The position numbers and the translations under genes were made by a program. Of a DNA stretch of 17,274 nt, positions 1 through 7,305 are shown piece after piece (the first letter of the stretch is position 1; every line of letters starts with the position of its first letter). The stretch comes from Ruminococcus sp. UBA4321 (GTDB lineage Bacteria > Bacillota > Clostridia > Oscillospirales > Ruminococcaceae), in NCBI GenBank assembly GCA_002393815.1, contig DGUB01000110.1, forward strand, positions 1 through 17,274, in the 5' to 3' direction. The notes beneath the pieces are model-generated. The model saw only the letters and a list, made by a program, of their open reading frames with translations. It searched no databases and was not told the origin of the DNA.

Positions 1-585
1 TGCTCTCCTCAGATTTGGTAACGCCGGTTACCTTGACAGTATCACCGAATGTGACAGCATTACCATCTGCGTCCTTGCCTGTCAGAGTCAGTTCTGCGCC
101 GGGGAGTTCATCCTCACCACCAGTAACACCCTGCTTGCTGATGGTAATTGTTTTTTCTTCCACCTGCGCATCATTGACTGTAATCTTGTTAGTCTTTTCA
201 TCTACTGTGTAGAATCCGTTTTCATCTGTTTCAGAAGTTTCGTTTGTAACCTCTGTGATTACGCCATTTTCAATGGTGAATTCCAAAGCAGAATCAATTA
301 CTTTATAAGTTTTGCCATCAGATTCAAATTCGCCGCCAGTTTCTGCCAGAGTGTATATACCATCGGGCAGACCTTCAATTGTTGCCGGGGTGTTTCCGGA
401 AACCCACACAATTTTACTGCCTGTGCTCTCGTCAGATTTGGTGACACCAGTTATCTTGACATCATCAAATGTAATCTTTTTGTTGTCTCCATCAACGCCG
501 GTCAAGGTCAGCTTTGCGCCGGGGAGTTCGTCTTTACCGCCGACAGCTTTCTTGCTGATAACGACAGGCTTTGTGATTTCTGTTC
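1..585 (-). repeat. Tandem Cna-B/SpaA domain repeat, ~420-base period
   Basis: Two copies of the same domain start are visible. The block around 424-570 (LPGA codons near 515-526) recurs around 1-150 with a 420-base offset at the LPGA codons. The offset is 423 bases at the far end because one copy has one extra codon. Encoded matches include DELPGAKLTLTG versus DELPGAELTLTG and ITGVTKSDES versus VTGVTKSEES. More copies probably follow outside the window. Confidence 0.85.
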
Positions 586-3103
586 CGAGTTCGCTGTAAA
601 CGAAATGCCATTCACTGGATGGATTGGTGAAATAACCAGCAGTATGCACCCAGCCTGTGGATGTTCCGCCCATGGAAATTTCGGAATCTTCATTCGGATT
701 CAGGAAAATACCTGCTGTATTGCCAAGCACAGCATTTTTTACAGAATTGAGATTCCATACCAACTGTCTGCTAAGTACATCCAAAAACGAATTACGGTTC
801 GGATTTTTCAGTACATTTCCATCATTGGAAGGGCGGGCATTTTCATTGACAACTGTTCCGTCCGCATAATGGAACGTTACATCATACTGTCCGATTGTGA
901 CTTCTTCTGTATCAACAAAATTGATAATCAGGGTCTGTCCTTCTTTGATGTTAAAATTCAGATTTTCATTGATTGTATTCCCCATCAGGCTGACAAGATT
1001 ATCACCATCAATGTAAATTGTGGCATCATCGGGATAAGCAGTAGTATCAATATAATACTCTGAGCCAAGCTTATAGGGGGAAATTGTTGGAGAATCTGCC
1101 ATTTCGGCAAGTTCATAGGACATGTCTATGGTCGAATCAATCAGTGTATACACGGTATCGGAAATCTCGTCCGGTTCTTCCACTACGATTGTCGCATAAC
1201 CATTGGGATTATTGGGCTTCACATAGCCGTTCTCATCGTTAGGAACAACACGGTTTTTGGAATCCACATGGAAGATTTCACCTTCATCGCAGTGACTCTG
1301 ACCAATTTCCACATTTCCTCCGGGTTCTGTATCGGAGAGGATTGTGCTTCCTTCTGCGGTTGTCTGTCCGTTGAAGTCAACAAAATTTGCAATGTAGGTA
1401 TGACCGCCGAATGTACCGGACAAGTCGGCATCAATATTGCCGGCTCTCTGATAATAATTTGTTGCAAAGTTTGTCTGTGCGTGGTTTGCCTGCTGGAATC
1501 TGTCAGCAACAATACCAAAATCCACGGTTTTGCCGAGAATGTCACGGAAATTATATTCATTTCCTGCGTTTATCGGTGTAAGAGTAATATAGTCCGTGAT
1601 TGTTGTAAGATAAGTTTTATCATTCTGATTTTTTTCCTGTTCCCCATAGTGAATCTGATTTGCCTGAATGATACTGCCCTCTGCAATTACATCACAGTTT
1701 TCACCTTTGACTATATTGGAAACTGTACGGCTTTCTGCTGCCTTTACCAGTCTGGCCTCTATTGCTGGTTCATTACCAGTCAGACGTTCACTTGTATCCA
1801 AATCGCCATTGTCATGACACCAGTACGCTTCGTCAACTGTCTGCACATCAATATTGGTATCTGCGGAAGTCAGCTGTTTCACATAATAGTTTACTTTGTC
1901 GGACTGATGGTTCACTTTCACAAACAGATACAGATAATCACTCTCTGTAATTTCAGCACCATTGTAGTTAATCTGTACATTGTAGGCAACGCTGTCTCTT
2001 TTGAAATTAATTGTTGTAACATTACCTGCTGTGGTGTTGCTTACAGGGCTGTAAAGCAGGATATTATCTGCATAGTCTGTTTTAACTTTACCCTCTTCAT
2101 CAATAATATCGGCATAAGTTTCTGGTGTCTCATCAGAACGGTAGGCACGGGCAGAGAAAATATAATCTTCCAGATTATATGCAATTGTATCTGTTTTCTG
2201 AGACCCATCCTCACCATAGGCATAGAACGTATCAAAACCAATTATTCCCTGATAAGCAGTAGCTACCATGCCAGAAGGCCATGAATAAACATAGTTGGCA
2301 TTCTTAGTTGTGGGGTCAAATTCCTGAATTGCCCAGCCTGCAACTGCCCCTGTATCTTTATCCTTAATGGTTGCCAGCATATAATAATTGGTATCCTGTC
2401 CGTTTTGTACATAAGAGGGTGTTGTGCCATCATAGTCATAGACATTAAAAATGACTCTCTGGCCACTGGAAGCATTCAGTTCAATTGCAGTGGTCATACC
2501 GGCAGTCAGCTTGCTGTACGAAACATTCAGATTTTCAATTTGATTTACTTCCGTACAGTGTGTTGTTTCTTTTGCATCCTCAAGTGTCAGTTCGGTGTCC
2601 GGATTCTCATTTTTCAGAAGATATCCTTCAATGCTCATTGTGTCTGGTGATATTGGCTGATACATATAATCATAACCATTCTGCGGAAGCAGATTTAAGG
2701 CTCCGGATTCCCATTCAGTCACATCACCGGGCTGCAATTCATACAATGCATAATACTCTTTGTCCGCATCTTCCGGATAAGTATAATTGTCATTGCTCTC
2801 AGCTGTGACATGTACCAGCATGTAGTATGTGTTGTCAGGAATTGTAACCTGCTTTGCACTTGCATCGGCTGTCTGAAAATTGATTTTAACAGACATCGCA
2901 TTTGCATTGTAGTAGTAGGTTCTTCCATACATTTCATACTTCAGTTCATCTCTGGCTAATGAGAATATTGGAGTTCCTGCATCAGGTTCGCCGTCCGCCG
3001 CTCGTATGGGCACAGAACCCAATGAACCAGCAAAACTCATGACAGCCATCATCACAGAAGTCAGCCCGCTGACAAACCGCTGACCTAATGTCTTTTTTGT
3101 CAT
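1..3103 (-). CDS. Large secreted surface protein with Cna-B/SpaA-type repeats (partial, C-terminus outside window)
   Basis: An open frame without stops runs from an ATG at 3103 off the left edge, giving at least 1034 residues. Residues 1-36 look like a signal peptide: a basic MTKK start, a hydrophobic stretch, and a likely cut near IRAAD. Residues ~70-420 contain three divergent modules with a YYML-like tyrosine motif. Residues ~480-690 hold a Gly/Asn-rich region (VDFGIVADRF, GTFGGHTYIANF) that I do not firmly recognise. From ~844 two Cna-B/SpaA-like domains begin. The first has Lys851/852, LPGA at 860-863 and Glu921 in YTLAE, the residues expected for an internal Lys-Asn isopeptide bond. An ATG at 3109 is possible, but the AAAGGAAG site abuts it and lies 6 bases from 3103, so I chose 3103. 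A sortase signal would lie beyond the window. The likely role is adhesion or a cell-surface structure; the ligand is unknown. Confidence 0.88.
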   Translation of the reverse strand, partial: MTKKTLGQRFVSGLTSVMMAVMSFAGSLGSVPIRAADGEPDAGTPIFSLARDELKYEMYGRTYYYNANAMSVKINFQTADASAKQVTIPDNTYYMLVHVTAESNDNYTYPEDADKEYYALYELQPGDVTEWESGALNLLPQNGYDYMYQPISPDTMSIEGYLLKNENPDTELTLEDAKETTHCTEVNQIENLNVSYSKLTAGMTTAIELNASSGQRVIFNVYDYDGTTPSYVQNGQDTNYYMLATIKDKDTGAVAGWAIQEFDPTTKNANYVYSWPSGMVATAYQGIIGFDTFYAYGEDGSQKTDTIAYNLEDYIFSARAYRSDETPETYADIIDEEGKVKTDYADNILLYSPVSNTTAGNVTTINFKRDSVAYNVQINYNGAEITESDYLYLFVKVNHQSDKVNYYVKQLTSADTNIDVQTVDEAYWCHDNGDLDTSERLTGNEPAIEARLVKAAESRTVSNIVKGENCDVIAEGSIIQANQIHYGEQEKNQNDKTYLTTITDYITLTPINAGNEYNFRDILGKTVDFGIVADRFQQANHAQTNFATNYYQRAGNIDADLSGTFGGHTYIANFVDFNGQTTAEGSTILSDTEPGGNVEIGQSHCDEGEIFHVDSKNRVVPNDENGYVKPNNPNGYATIVVEEPDEISDTVYTLIDSTIDMSYELAEMADSPTISPYKLGSEYYIDTTAYPDDATIYIDGDNLVSLMGNTINENLNFNIKEGQTLIINFVDTEEVTIGQYDVTFHYADGTVVNENARPSNDGNVLKNPNRNSFLDVLSRQLVWNLNSVKNAVLGNTAGIFLNPNEDSEISMGGTSTGWVHTAGYFTNPSSEWHFVYSELGTEITKPVVISKKAVGGKDELPGAKLTLTGVDGDNKKITFDDVKITGVTKSDESTGSKIVWVSGNTPATIEGLPDGIYTLAETGGEFESDGKTYKVIDSALEFTIENGVITEVTNETSETDENGFYTVDEKTNKITVNDAQVEEKTITISKQGVTGGEDELPGAELTLTGKDADGNAVTFGDTVKVTGVTKSEES

Positions 3104-3165
3104 ATTCATCTTCCTTTCTGTAAAAATATTTTGTGAACCTGTGCAACGACAGGAACCATAATGTT

Positions 3166-3194
3166 ATTATAGCATAAAATGGTTAAAAATTCAA
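3166..3194 (-). promoter_or_regulatory. Extended -10 sigma-A promoter of the surface protein gene
   Basis: On the minus strand TTGAAT (3194-3189) is followed after exactly 17 bases by TATAAT (3171-3166), with TGC directly before the -10 as an extended element. The start site would be near 3159, giving a leader of about 55 bases. That leader contains a small CCTGT/ACAGG stem-loop and ends in the AAAGGAAG ribosome site. It shows that this gene is transcribed independently of the Ter cluster upstream. Confidence 0.8.
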
Positions 3195-3271
3195 TAGTTT
3201 TATTTCAGGTTTTCTTTTCCTTATCATAGATTTTTTCGTTTTTAAATTGTTTATTTTGTACAAACAGGCAT

Positions 3272-3301
3272 TAATAACTGTCAACTAAAAAGCAGTTATT
3301 A
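3272..3301. repeat. Perfect 9-base inverted repeat (TAATAACTG/CAGTTATTA)
   Basis: TAATAACTG at 3272-3280 and CAGTTATTA at 3293-3301 are exact inverted copies separated by 12 bases. It lies between the terminator of the Ter cluster and the -35 of the surface gene. It may be a second weak hairpin backing up the terminator or a regulator site. The sequence alone does not decide. Confidence 0.4.
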
Positions 3302-3317
3302 CTAAAAGTATATAAAA

Positions 3318-3342
3318 ATACAGCCCTAGGAAAGGGCTGTAT
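3318..3342 (-). terminator. Intrinsic terminator closing the Ter cluster
   Basis: ATACAGCCC (3318-3326) and GGGCTGTAT (3334-3342) form a perfect 9-base stem with a 7-base loop. On the minus strand the stem runs into TTTTTATATACTTTT. The stem overlaps the last codons and stop of the HAD gene, a common arrangement for compact Gram-positive operons. Confidence 0.85.
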
Positions 3343-4045
3343 CCAGAACAAGTTTCAGAACATATGCTGCAAAGTCCGGCTGATTCTCCCGGAATAAAGC
3401 AATATCTGCATGTTTCAGCATAGGCAGGTCCATTTCGCTGTCACCGGCAGCAATGACGATATCCGCCGGATAAAGTTCCCGGAATTTCTGCAAAGCCGTT
3501 CCCTTGTCAGAATCCGGCGGAAAGAAATAGAGTTTTCTTCCGGTGCGGAATCCCGGCAGAAAAGTCAGCTTCTGATAATCTGCAAGGCAGATATCCGCAG
3601 TTTCAGGCGTTTCACACGCACAGGCGACAAACATATCATCCGCAAGGCTGACATGACGGAACCTTGCATCAGCAAGGCAGAGTGTTTCCAGTTTCCGGAA
3701 TTCCGGAAGATACTGTGCATTCTGTTTCCGGGAAGCAGAAAGCCATTCCGGTTCAGGAACGCCGTGTTTCAGCAGAATATATCCGTTGGCAGTCAGGGCA
3801 AATTCCGGAACACAGGCATCCGGAAAGAAAATCCGCTGATACTGTGCAATTGTCCGGGTTGTGACAGGCACAAAATAAATATTCTTCTGCTGCACCATCT
3901 GCCGGAACAGCGTCACGGCTTCCTGTGACATGAAACTTTGTTCCCGTTCCTGATATAATTCCACACAAATATCAGAACTTTTCTGATATTTATGAGAATG
4001 TATCAGAGTATTATCCAAATCAGAGGCAAATAAAATCTTCTTCAT
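3326..4045 (-). CDS. HAD-superfamily phosphatase of the Ter biosynthetic module
   Basis: The product has 239 residues and the haloacid dehalogenase motifs in order. Motif I is DLDNTL with nucleophile Asp9 and acid/base Asp11, motif II is in TTRT with Thr62, motif III is Lys181 in SDKGTAL, and motif IV is GDSEMDLPM with Asp202 and Asp206. The large insertion between motifs II and III (about residues 75-175) fits the Cof/sucrose-phosphatase-like type IIB cap. It would be a Mg2+-dependent cytoplasmic phosphatase. The family alone does not give the substrate; by context it is a phosphorylated, perhaps nucleotide-like, product of the three genes before it. It is last in the operon, 14 bases after the stop of the StiP-like gene, with a weak ribosome site (AGAAAG), so it probably depends on coupling. 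Its stop lies inside the terminator. Confidence 0.9.
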   Translation of the reverse strand: MKKILFASDLDNTLIHSHKYQKSSDICVELYQEREQSFMSQEAVTLFRQMVQQKNIYFVPVTTRTIAQYQRIFFPDACVPEFALTANGYILLKHGVPEPEWLSASRKQNAQYLPEFRKLETLCLADARFRHVSLADDMFVACACETPETADICLADYQKLTFLPGFRTGRKLYFFPPDSDKGTALQKFRELYPADIVIAAGDSEMDLPMLKHADIALFRENQPDFAAYVLKLVLDTALS

Positions 4046-4059
4046 AAGCGAAAAACTTT

Positions 4060-5109
4060 CTAATTATCGGCGAGATGCTGAATCAGCCCACAGGCTTTAT
4101 AGCATTGCAGAGGATAGACTTCTACAGGAATATGCTTTTCTTCTGCCAGCTGATAGATATGTCCCAGATGTGCGGTATCTTCCAGGCTGTGAACCAAAAT
4201 TTTCCACGGAATACGCCGGAGCAGTACTCTGGTTGCCTCGCCGATTCCGGGCTTGACAAGATTAATATCCGAAATATTGAAATCTTCTGCAATCTGCCGT
4301 ATTTCGGCAAGGGCATCCCGTTCCGGACATGGTTCATTTACCGGAAGCAGAGAAAAATCAAAATGCTTTTCGATTTCGGACAGGAAATTTTCTGTCAGGT
4401 CAATATTTTCAAATTCCTGATAATACATAGCACCGTGAAAATCTGTTTCATGAATAATATCTTTTCTGTAGAAAGTCCGGCTGATTAAGCCCGAAACAGT
4501 CGCATTCAGACAGGAACTGGCAATCAAGAAATCTTCATAAGTACCGGATTTTCCGGCGACATGTGCCGGGTCGGACAGTACTGCAATCATCGGGTCAAGT
4601 TCCGGGAAATCCTGCATTGCCTCCAGCATAGTATTCTGAATCGCACCTTTTCCCGTCCAGCCGTCCACGAACTGAATGCTTTCCGGTGCGTGACGGTCAA
4701 GAATATACTTTACAGCATTTTTATCAATCCCTCTGCCCCGGATAATTGAGATAGTATAATGATAAATTTTTATCCGGTGACGCTGTTCGAGATAGCGTTT
4801 CAGCAGAATGCCTATCGGTGTGCCGGCTCTGGCGAGTGATACCAGAACAATATTTTCTCCTTTTTCCTGAAAAATTTTCTCTGCCAGATTCCCGACAGCA
4901 TTTGCTGTCAGGGGCGCATAGCGTTCCAGAGCATCACGGAAAGTTTTCAGATACGCTTCTGAAGGTGCATGTTCACAAGGCAGCATTTCAGAGTAATGTA
5001 CTCCCTGCTGAATGAATCTTTCCCGTTCCTGATTTTCGAGCGGCTGCACCTGCCCGGTAATATCTTTCAGAAGAATTTCAACATCTTCAGGTCTGTAAGA
5101 ACTTCTCAC
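4060..5109 (-). CDS. StiP-family protein with C-terminal PELOTA-like RNA-binding domain
   Basis: The product has 349 residues. The N-terminal part resembles the StiP family found in Ter biosynthetic clusters. It has IVLVSLARAGTPIG at 87-100 and FVDGWTGKGAI at 147-157, which look like the ribose/PRPP-handling loops of a phosphoribosyltransferase-type fold. The C-terminal ~80 residues (about 270-349, with INLVKPGIGEATRVLLRR and the final VYPLQCYKACGLI) fit the L7Ae/Pelota-like domain fused to StiP in these operons. Databases often label StiP a cysteine protease. I see Cys45-Glu-His47 but nothing that proves proteolysis. The start is GTG, one base after the stop of the preceding gene (TGA C GTG), with AAAGGGG about 6 bases upstream, so translation is tightly coupled. 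The likely role is a step of nucleoside-like metabolite synthesis. The family call is good; the reaction is unproven. Confidence 0.85.
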   Translation of the reverse strand: MRSSYRPEDVEILLKDITGQVQPLENQERERFIQQGVHYSEMLPCEHAPSEAYLKTFRDALERYAPLTANAVGNLAEKIFQEKGENIVLVSLARAGTPIGILLKRYLEQRHRIKIYHYTISIIRGRGIDKNAVKYILDRHAPESIQFVDGWTGKGAIQNTMLEAMQDFPELDPMIAVLSDPAHVAGKSGTYEDFLIASSCLNATVSGLISRTFYRKDIIHETDFHGAMYYQEFENIDLTENFLSEIEKHFDFSLLPVNEPCPERDALAEIRQIAEDFNISDINLVKPGIGEATRVLLRRIPWKILVHSLEDTAHLGHIYQLAEEKHIPVEVYPLQCYKACGLIQHLADN

Positions 5110-5110
5110 G

Positions 5111-6211
5111 TCATCGCCCCTTTATCAGAATTTTTTCAGAATCCGGAAACAGAATGCTGATATGCTGCATTGCCTGAGCGGTATCGGCTTTGCTGTCAGT
5201 GACAATCAAAACAGCATCTGCTGTTTTATCTATATTATAAATGTATGTCTTTCTTGACGGGTCATAGAAGCTTGGCAGCGCATAGCCCTCCTGAATGGGA
5301 TAGGTTTCCTCCCGGCAGATGCCAATCGGGCTTCTGGTTGTCGCATGACAGCGGACTGTAAAGCCCTGCTGTTCCAGAAGTTTCCCCAGAAGCAGGGCAG
5401 GAAACATGCATTCTTCCGTACCTAAGACCAGAATTTTCTTTTTCCCGGCAAGTACAGGCTGAATTTCTGAACAAATACAATCTGCAAATGCCTGAAACTC
5501 CTTCCGGGATTCCTGAATCGTATGCAGTTTCCGGGATTCCGGCAGTCTGTTTCTGGAAATTATGCACTGATAGGGCAGATTTTCAGAAAACGGCAGTTCT
5601 TCCGGTGCGCTGACCTGAAAATGTTCCACCTGACTGGTATAATCCATATTTTCCAGTTTGCAGAGACAGTCACAGAAAATATTCTCCTGTTCCAGTAATT
5701 TCAGATTTTCGGGCGAAACTCTGTTTATCACAGAAGCCGCGATAAATTTCGCATCCTGATAAGCCGGAATCTCCCGGCGAATCTGTGAAACCATATTCCG
5801 GATTGTCTTTCCGGTAGAGATTTCGTCATCAATCAGGATAATTTCTTTCGTTTCCGGCAGAGTTCCGGAAAGATATAATCTTTGTTCAACGGCGTGGCTG
5901 TGTTCTTCTTTAAAGTTCAGGCATTCGCCGGAAAGGAATTCTCTTGTTGTATGCAGAAAACAGGCATCTTCCGGGAACTGTACTGCTGCCGCCGCTGCAA
6001 TTGCCGTAGCAGTTTCGGCAAAACCGATAATCAATTTTGCTTCCGGATGATTCTGATATAACATTTTTCCGAATGTTTCCATCATAGCAAGAGACTTTTC
6101 CGGAGAAACTGCTAAATGCTTCGCCTGTAACGGATTTACCAGCAGATAGCTTCTTTTGGAATTCTGATAACGTTTTGCCAGTTTCAGCAAATCTTTCTGA
6201 TTATAATGCAA
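5111..6211 (-). CDS. Phosphoribosyltransferase with C-terminal TRSP domain
   Basis: With the start chosen here the product has 366 residues. Residues 1-~220 form a PRTase-fold domain: a core strand and glycine loop at KLIIGFAETATA (59-70), and a PRPP-binding loop at IILIDDEISTGKT (124-136) with the paired acids Asp128/Asp129. The C-terminal part (about 255-366) carries the family-naming Thr-Arg-Ser-Pro at 292-295 (CHATTRSPIG), followed by ICREETYPIQEGY, as in TRSP domains of Ter-linked PRTases. It probably joins a base or acid to phosphoribose. I place the start at TTG 6211 because AAGGAGGG (6226-6219) lies 7 bases upstream. An upstream TTG at 6235 would put that ribosome site inside the gene. 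The gene overlaps the lyase by 11 bases, which suggests translational coupling. Confidence 0.87.
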   Translation of the reverse strand: MHYNQKDLLKLAKRYQNSKRSYLLVNPLQAKHLAVSPEKSLAMMETFGKMLYQNHPEAKLIIGFAETATAIAAAAAVQFPEDACFLHTTREFLSGECLNFKEEHSHAVEQRLYLSGTLPETKEIILIDDEISTGKTIRNMVSQIRREIPAYQDAKFIAASVINRVSPENLKLLEQENIFCDCLCKLENMDYTSQVEHFQVSAPEELPFSENLPYQCIISRNRLPESRKLHTIQESRKEFQAFADCICSEIQPVLAGKKKILVLGTEECMFPALLLGKLLEQQGFTVRCHATTRSPIGICREETYPIQEGYALPSFYDPSRKTYIYNIDKTADAVLIVTDSKADTAQAMQHISILFPDSEKILIKGR

Positions 6212-7187
6212 CTGCAAGCCCTCCTTTCGGGACAACGCCGTATAAATCGCCTAATATCTTAATTTTTCTCGCCCATTTGCCGTGACATTTCAGTTCGTTC
6301 ATGCGTGAACCGCCGAATCCTTTCTGTACGGCTTTCTGTGATTCGTTCCAGTTGAGAATCCGGCAGGCATCGCGGTAGTCTTCTTCAGAAACTTTCAGGC
6401 TTTCCCAGATATACGGCAGCTGAGAAGGATGAATTGCTGTCTTGCCTGTAAAGCCGTTGAGCCTGTCAAGTGACAGTTCTTTCTGCATTCCCAGAATCCA
6501 TGACTGACTGTCTGTGCCGAAATATTCCCAGACGGGCGCAGAAACCACAAACTCTCCGGAAAAGCGGTTCAGAATATCGGCGAGAATATCACGGATAATG
6601 CCTATCTGATAGATATTCTGGTCTTCGGCTCTCCGCAGTCCGTACAGATTGCAGAAATCATTCCCCCCTGTACGAACGTTCAGAATCAGCGGATAGACTG
6701 TCATTAACTTATCATATAACAGTTTCAGTTCCTGTTCTCTGGTAGACATATCCGCAATGGCACGGCTTTCAAGAATCGGCATGGCATAGACAATATGACC
6801 GGATTCCTGATTCAGTTTCAGCAGTGCGGAAAGATAGTCATCCGCATTGGACGTATCGAATTTCGGCAGAATGAAGCCGGTCAGGACTTCCCTGCTCTCA
6901 CCGAGCATCTGCCAGATACGGTACATATGCACTGCCGAACGGATACGGATAAACAGCAGCGGAAAATCATCCCGCCGTTCTGCATACAATTCCGAAAAAG
7001 TATGGCATAATGCATGTTCAGCTTCCGGAAGTGCGCTGTCCAAAACGGAATCTTCCAGACAAAATGCTGTACTTGTGAGATACGGCACTGCCCGGCGGAT
7101 AAGTTTTCCGGCAATTCCTTCCTGCAAAGCCGGCATGTACAGCAGTCCGCCGACATGATATGCCAGTTCTGTGATTTCATGATTCAT
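6201..7187 (-). CDS. HpcH/HpaI (CitE-like) C-C bond lyase of the Ter biosynthetic module
   Basis: The product has 328 residues with TIM-barrel signatures of the citrate-lyase-beta/HpcH-HpaI family: YMPA at 17-20, AFCLEDSV at 41-48, FIRIRS at 79-84, a lysine in ILPKFD (Lys109), ILES with Glu140, GGNDFCNLYG at 174-183 with Asp177, and IHPSQ at 252-256. Glu140 and Asp177 are placed to bind the divalent metal. Family members make or break C-C bonds next to a carboxylate using pyruvate- or acyl-CoA-type substrates; the substrate here is unknown. It is the first gene of the enzyme segment, downstream of its own promoter. A GGAG at 7203-7200 lies 12 bases before the ATG, which is rather long. Its last codons encode the ribosome site of the next gene. 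It matches the lyase type that accompanies PRTase-TRSP, StiP and HAD in Ter operons. Confidence 0.88.
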   Translation of the reverse strand: MNHEITELAYHVGGLLYMPALQEGIAGKLIRRAVPYLTSTAFCLEDSVLDSALPEAEHALCHTFSELYAERRDDFPLLFIRIRSAVHMYRIWQMLGESREVLTGFILPKFDTSNADDYLSALLKLNQESGHIVYAMPILESRAIADMSTREQELKLLYDKLMTVYPLILNVRTGGNDFCNLYGLRRAEDQNIYQIGIIRDILADILNRFSGEFVVSAPVWEYFGTDSQSWILGMQKELSLDRLNGFTGKTAIHPSQLPYIWESLKVSEEDYRDACRILNWNESQKAVQKGFGGSRMNELKCHGKWARKIKILGDLYGVVPKGGLAVAL

Positions 7188-7210
7188 AATGCTATTAATC
7201 TCCGTTATTC

Positions 7211-7257
7211 TGTAAAGTGAAATCAGCCGGGTCTGTCAACCCAGCTTTATTATAACA
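7211..7257 (-). promoter_or_regulatory. Internal promoter(s) ahead of the biosynthetic genes
   Basis: On the minus strand TGT followed directly by TATAAT (7257-7249) is a full extended -10 element; the expected -35 position (CTTTAT) is poor. Just downstream, an exact TTGACA (7239-7234) sits in the loop of the leader hairpin, 17 bases from a weak TTTACA (7216-7211), and could be an alternative promoter. Either way the lyase-PRTase-StiP-HAD segment appears able to be transcribed apart from the terD genes. Confidence 0.65.
7225..7246 (-). other. Stem-loop at the 5' end of the enzyme-segment mRNA
   Basis: On the minus strand AGCTGGGT and ACCCGGCT pair over 8 bases (one G-T) around the loop TGACAG. 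The stem begins 3 bases after the -10 box at 7249-7254, so it would lie at or very near the mRNA 5' end, where it could protect the transcript. No T tract follows, so it is not a terminator. Confidence 0.5.
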
Positions 7258-7277
7258 GAAACAAATCAAATATAAAG

Positions 7278-7298
7278 CACAGTTAAATTAAATCTGTG
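7278..7298 (-). terminator. Weak hairpin after the AAA-TerD gene (possible partial terminator)
   Basis: CACAG (7278-7282) and CTGTG (7294-7298) pair around an A/T-only 11-base loop, 8 bases past the stop of the AAA-TerD gene. On the minus strand CTTTATATTTG follows. With only 5 pairs it would stop transcription weakly at most. Confidence 0.35.
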
Positions 7299-7305
7299 TT
7301 AAATT

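Noticed and set aside
1..585. Possible CRISPR or short tandem repeat because of recurring sequence blocks
   Set aside because: The period is 420 bases, the copies are diverged, and the repetition is in protein-coding Cna-B domains.
1268..2284. A 338-codon plus-strand open frame rich in Cys, Ile and Phe
   Set aside because: It lies wholly antisense to the surface protein frame, has no credible ribosome site or domain, and its composition is what a reverse reading of the Asn/Asp/Thr-rich gene would give.
6201..6235. Upstream TTG at 6235 as the start of the PRTase-TRSP gene
   Set aside because: It would place the AAGGAGGG ribosome site inside the gene and lengthen the overlap to 35 bases. TTG 6211 lies 7 bases from that site.
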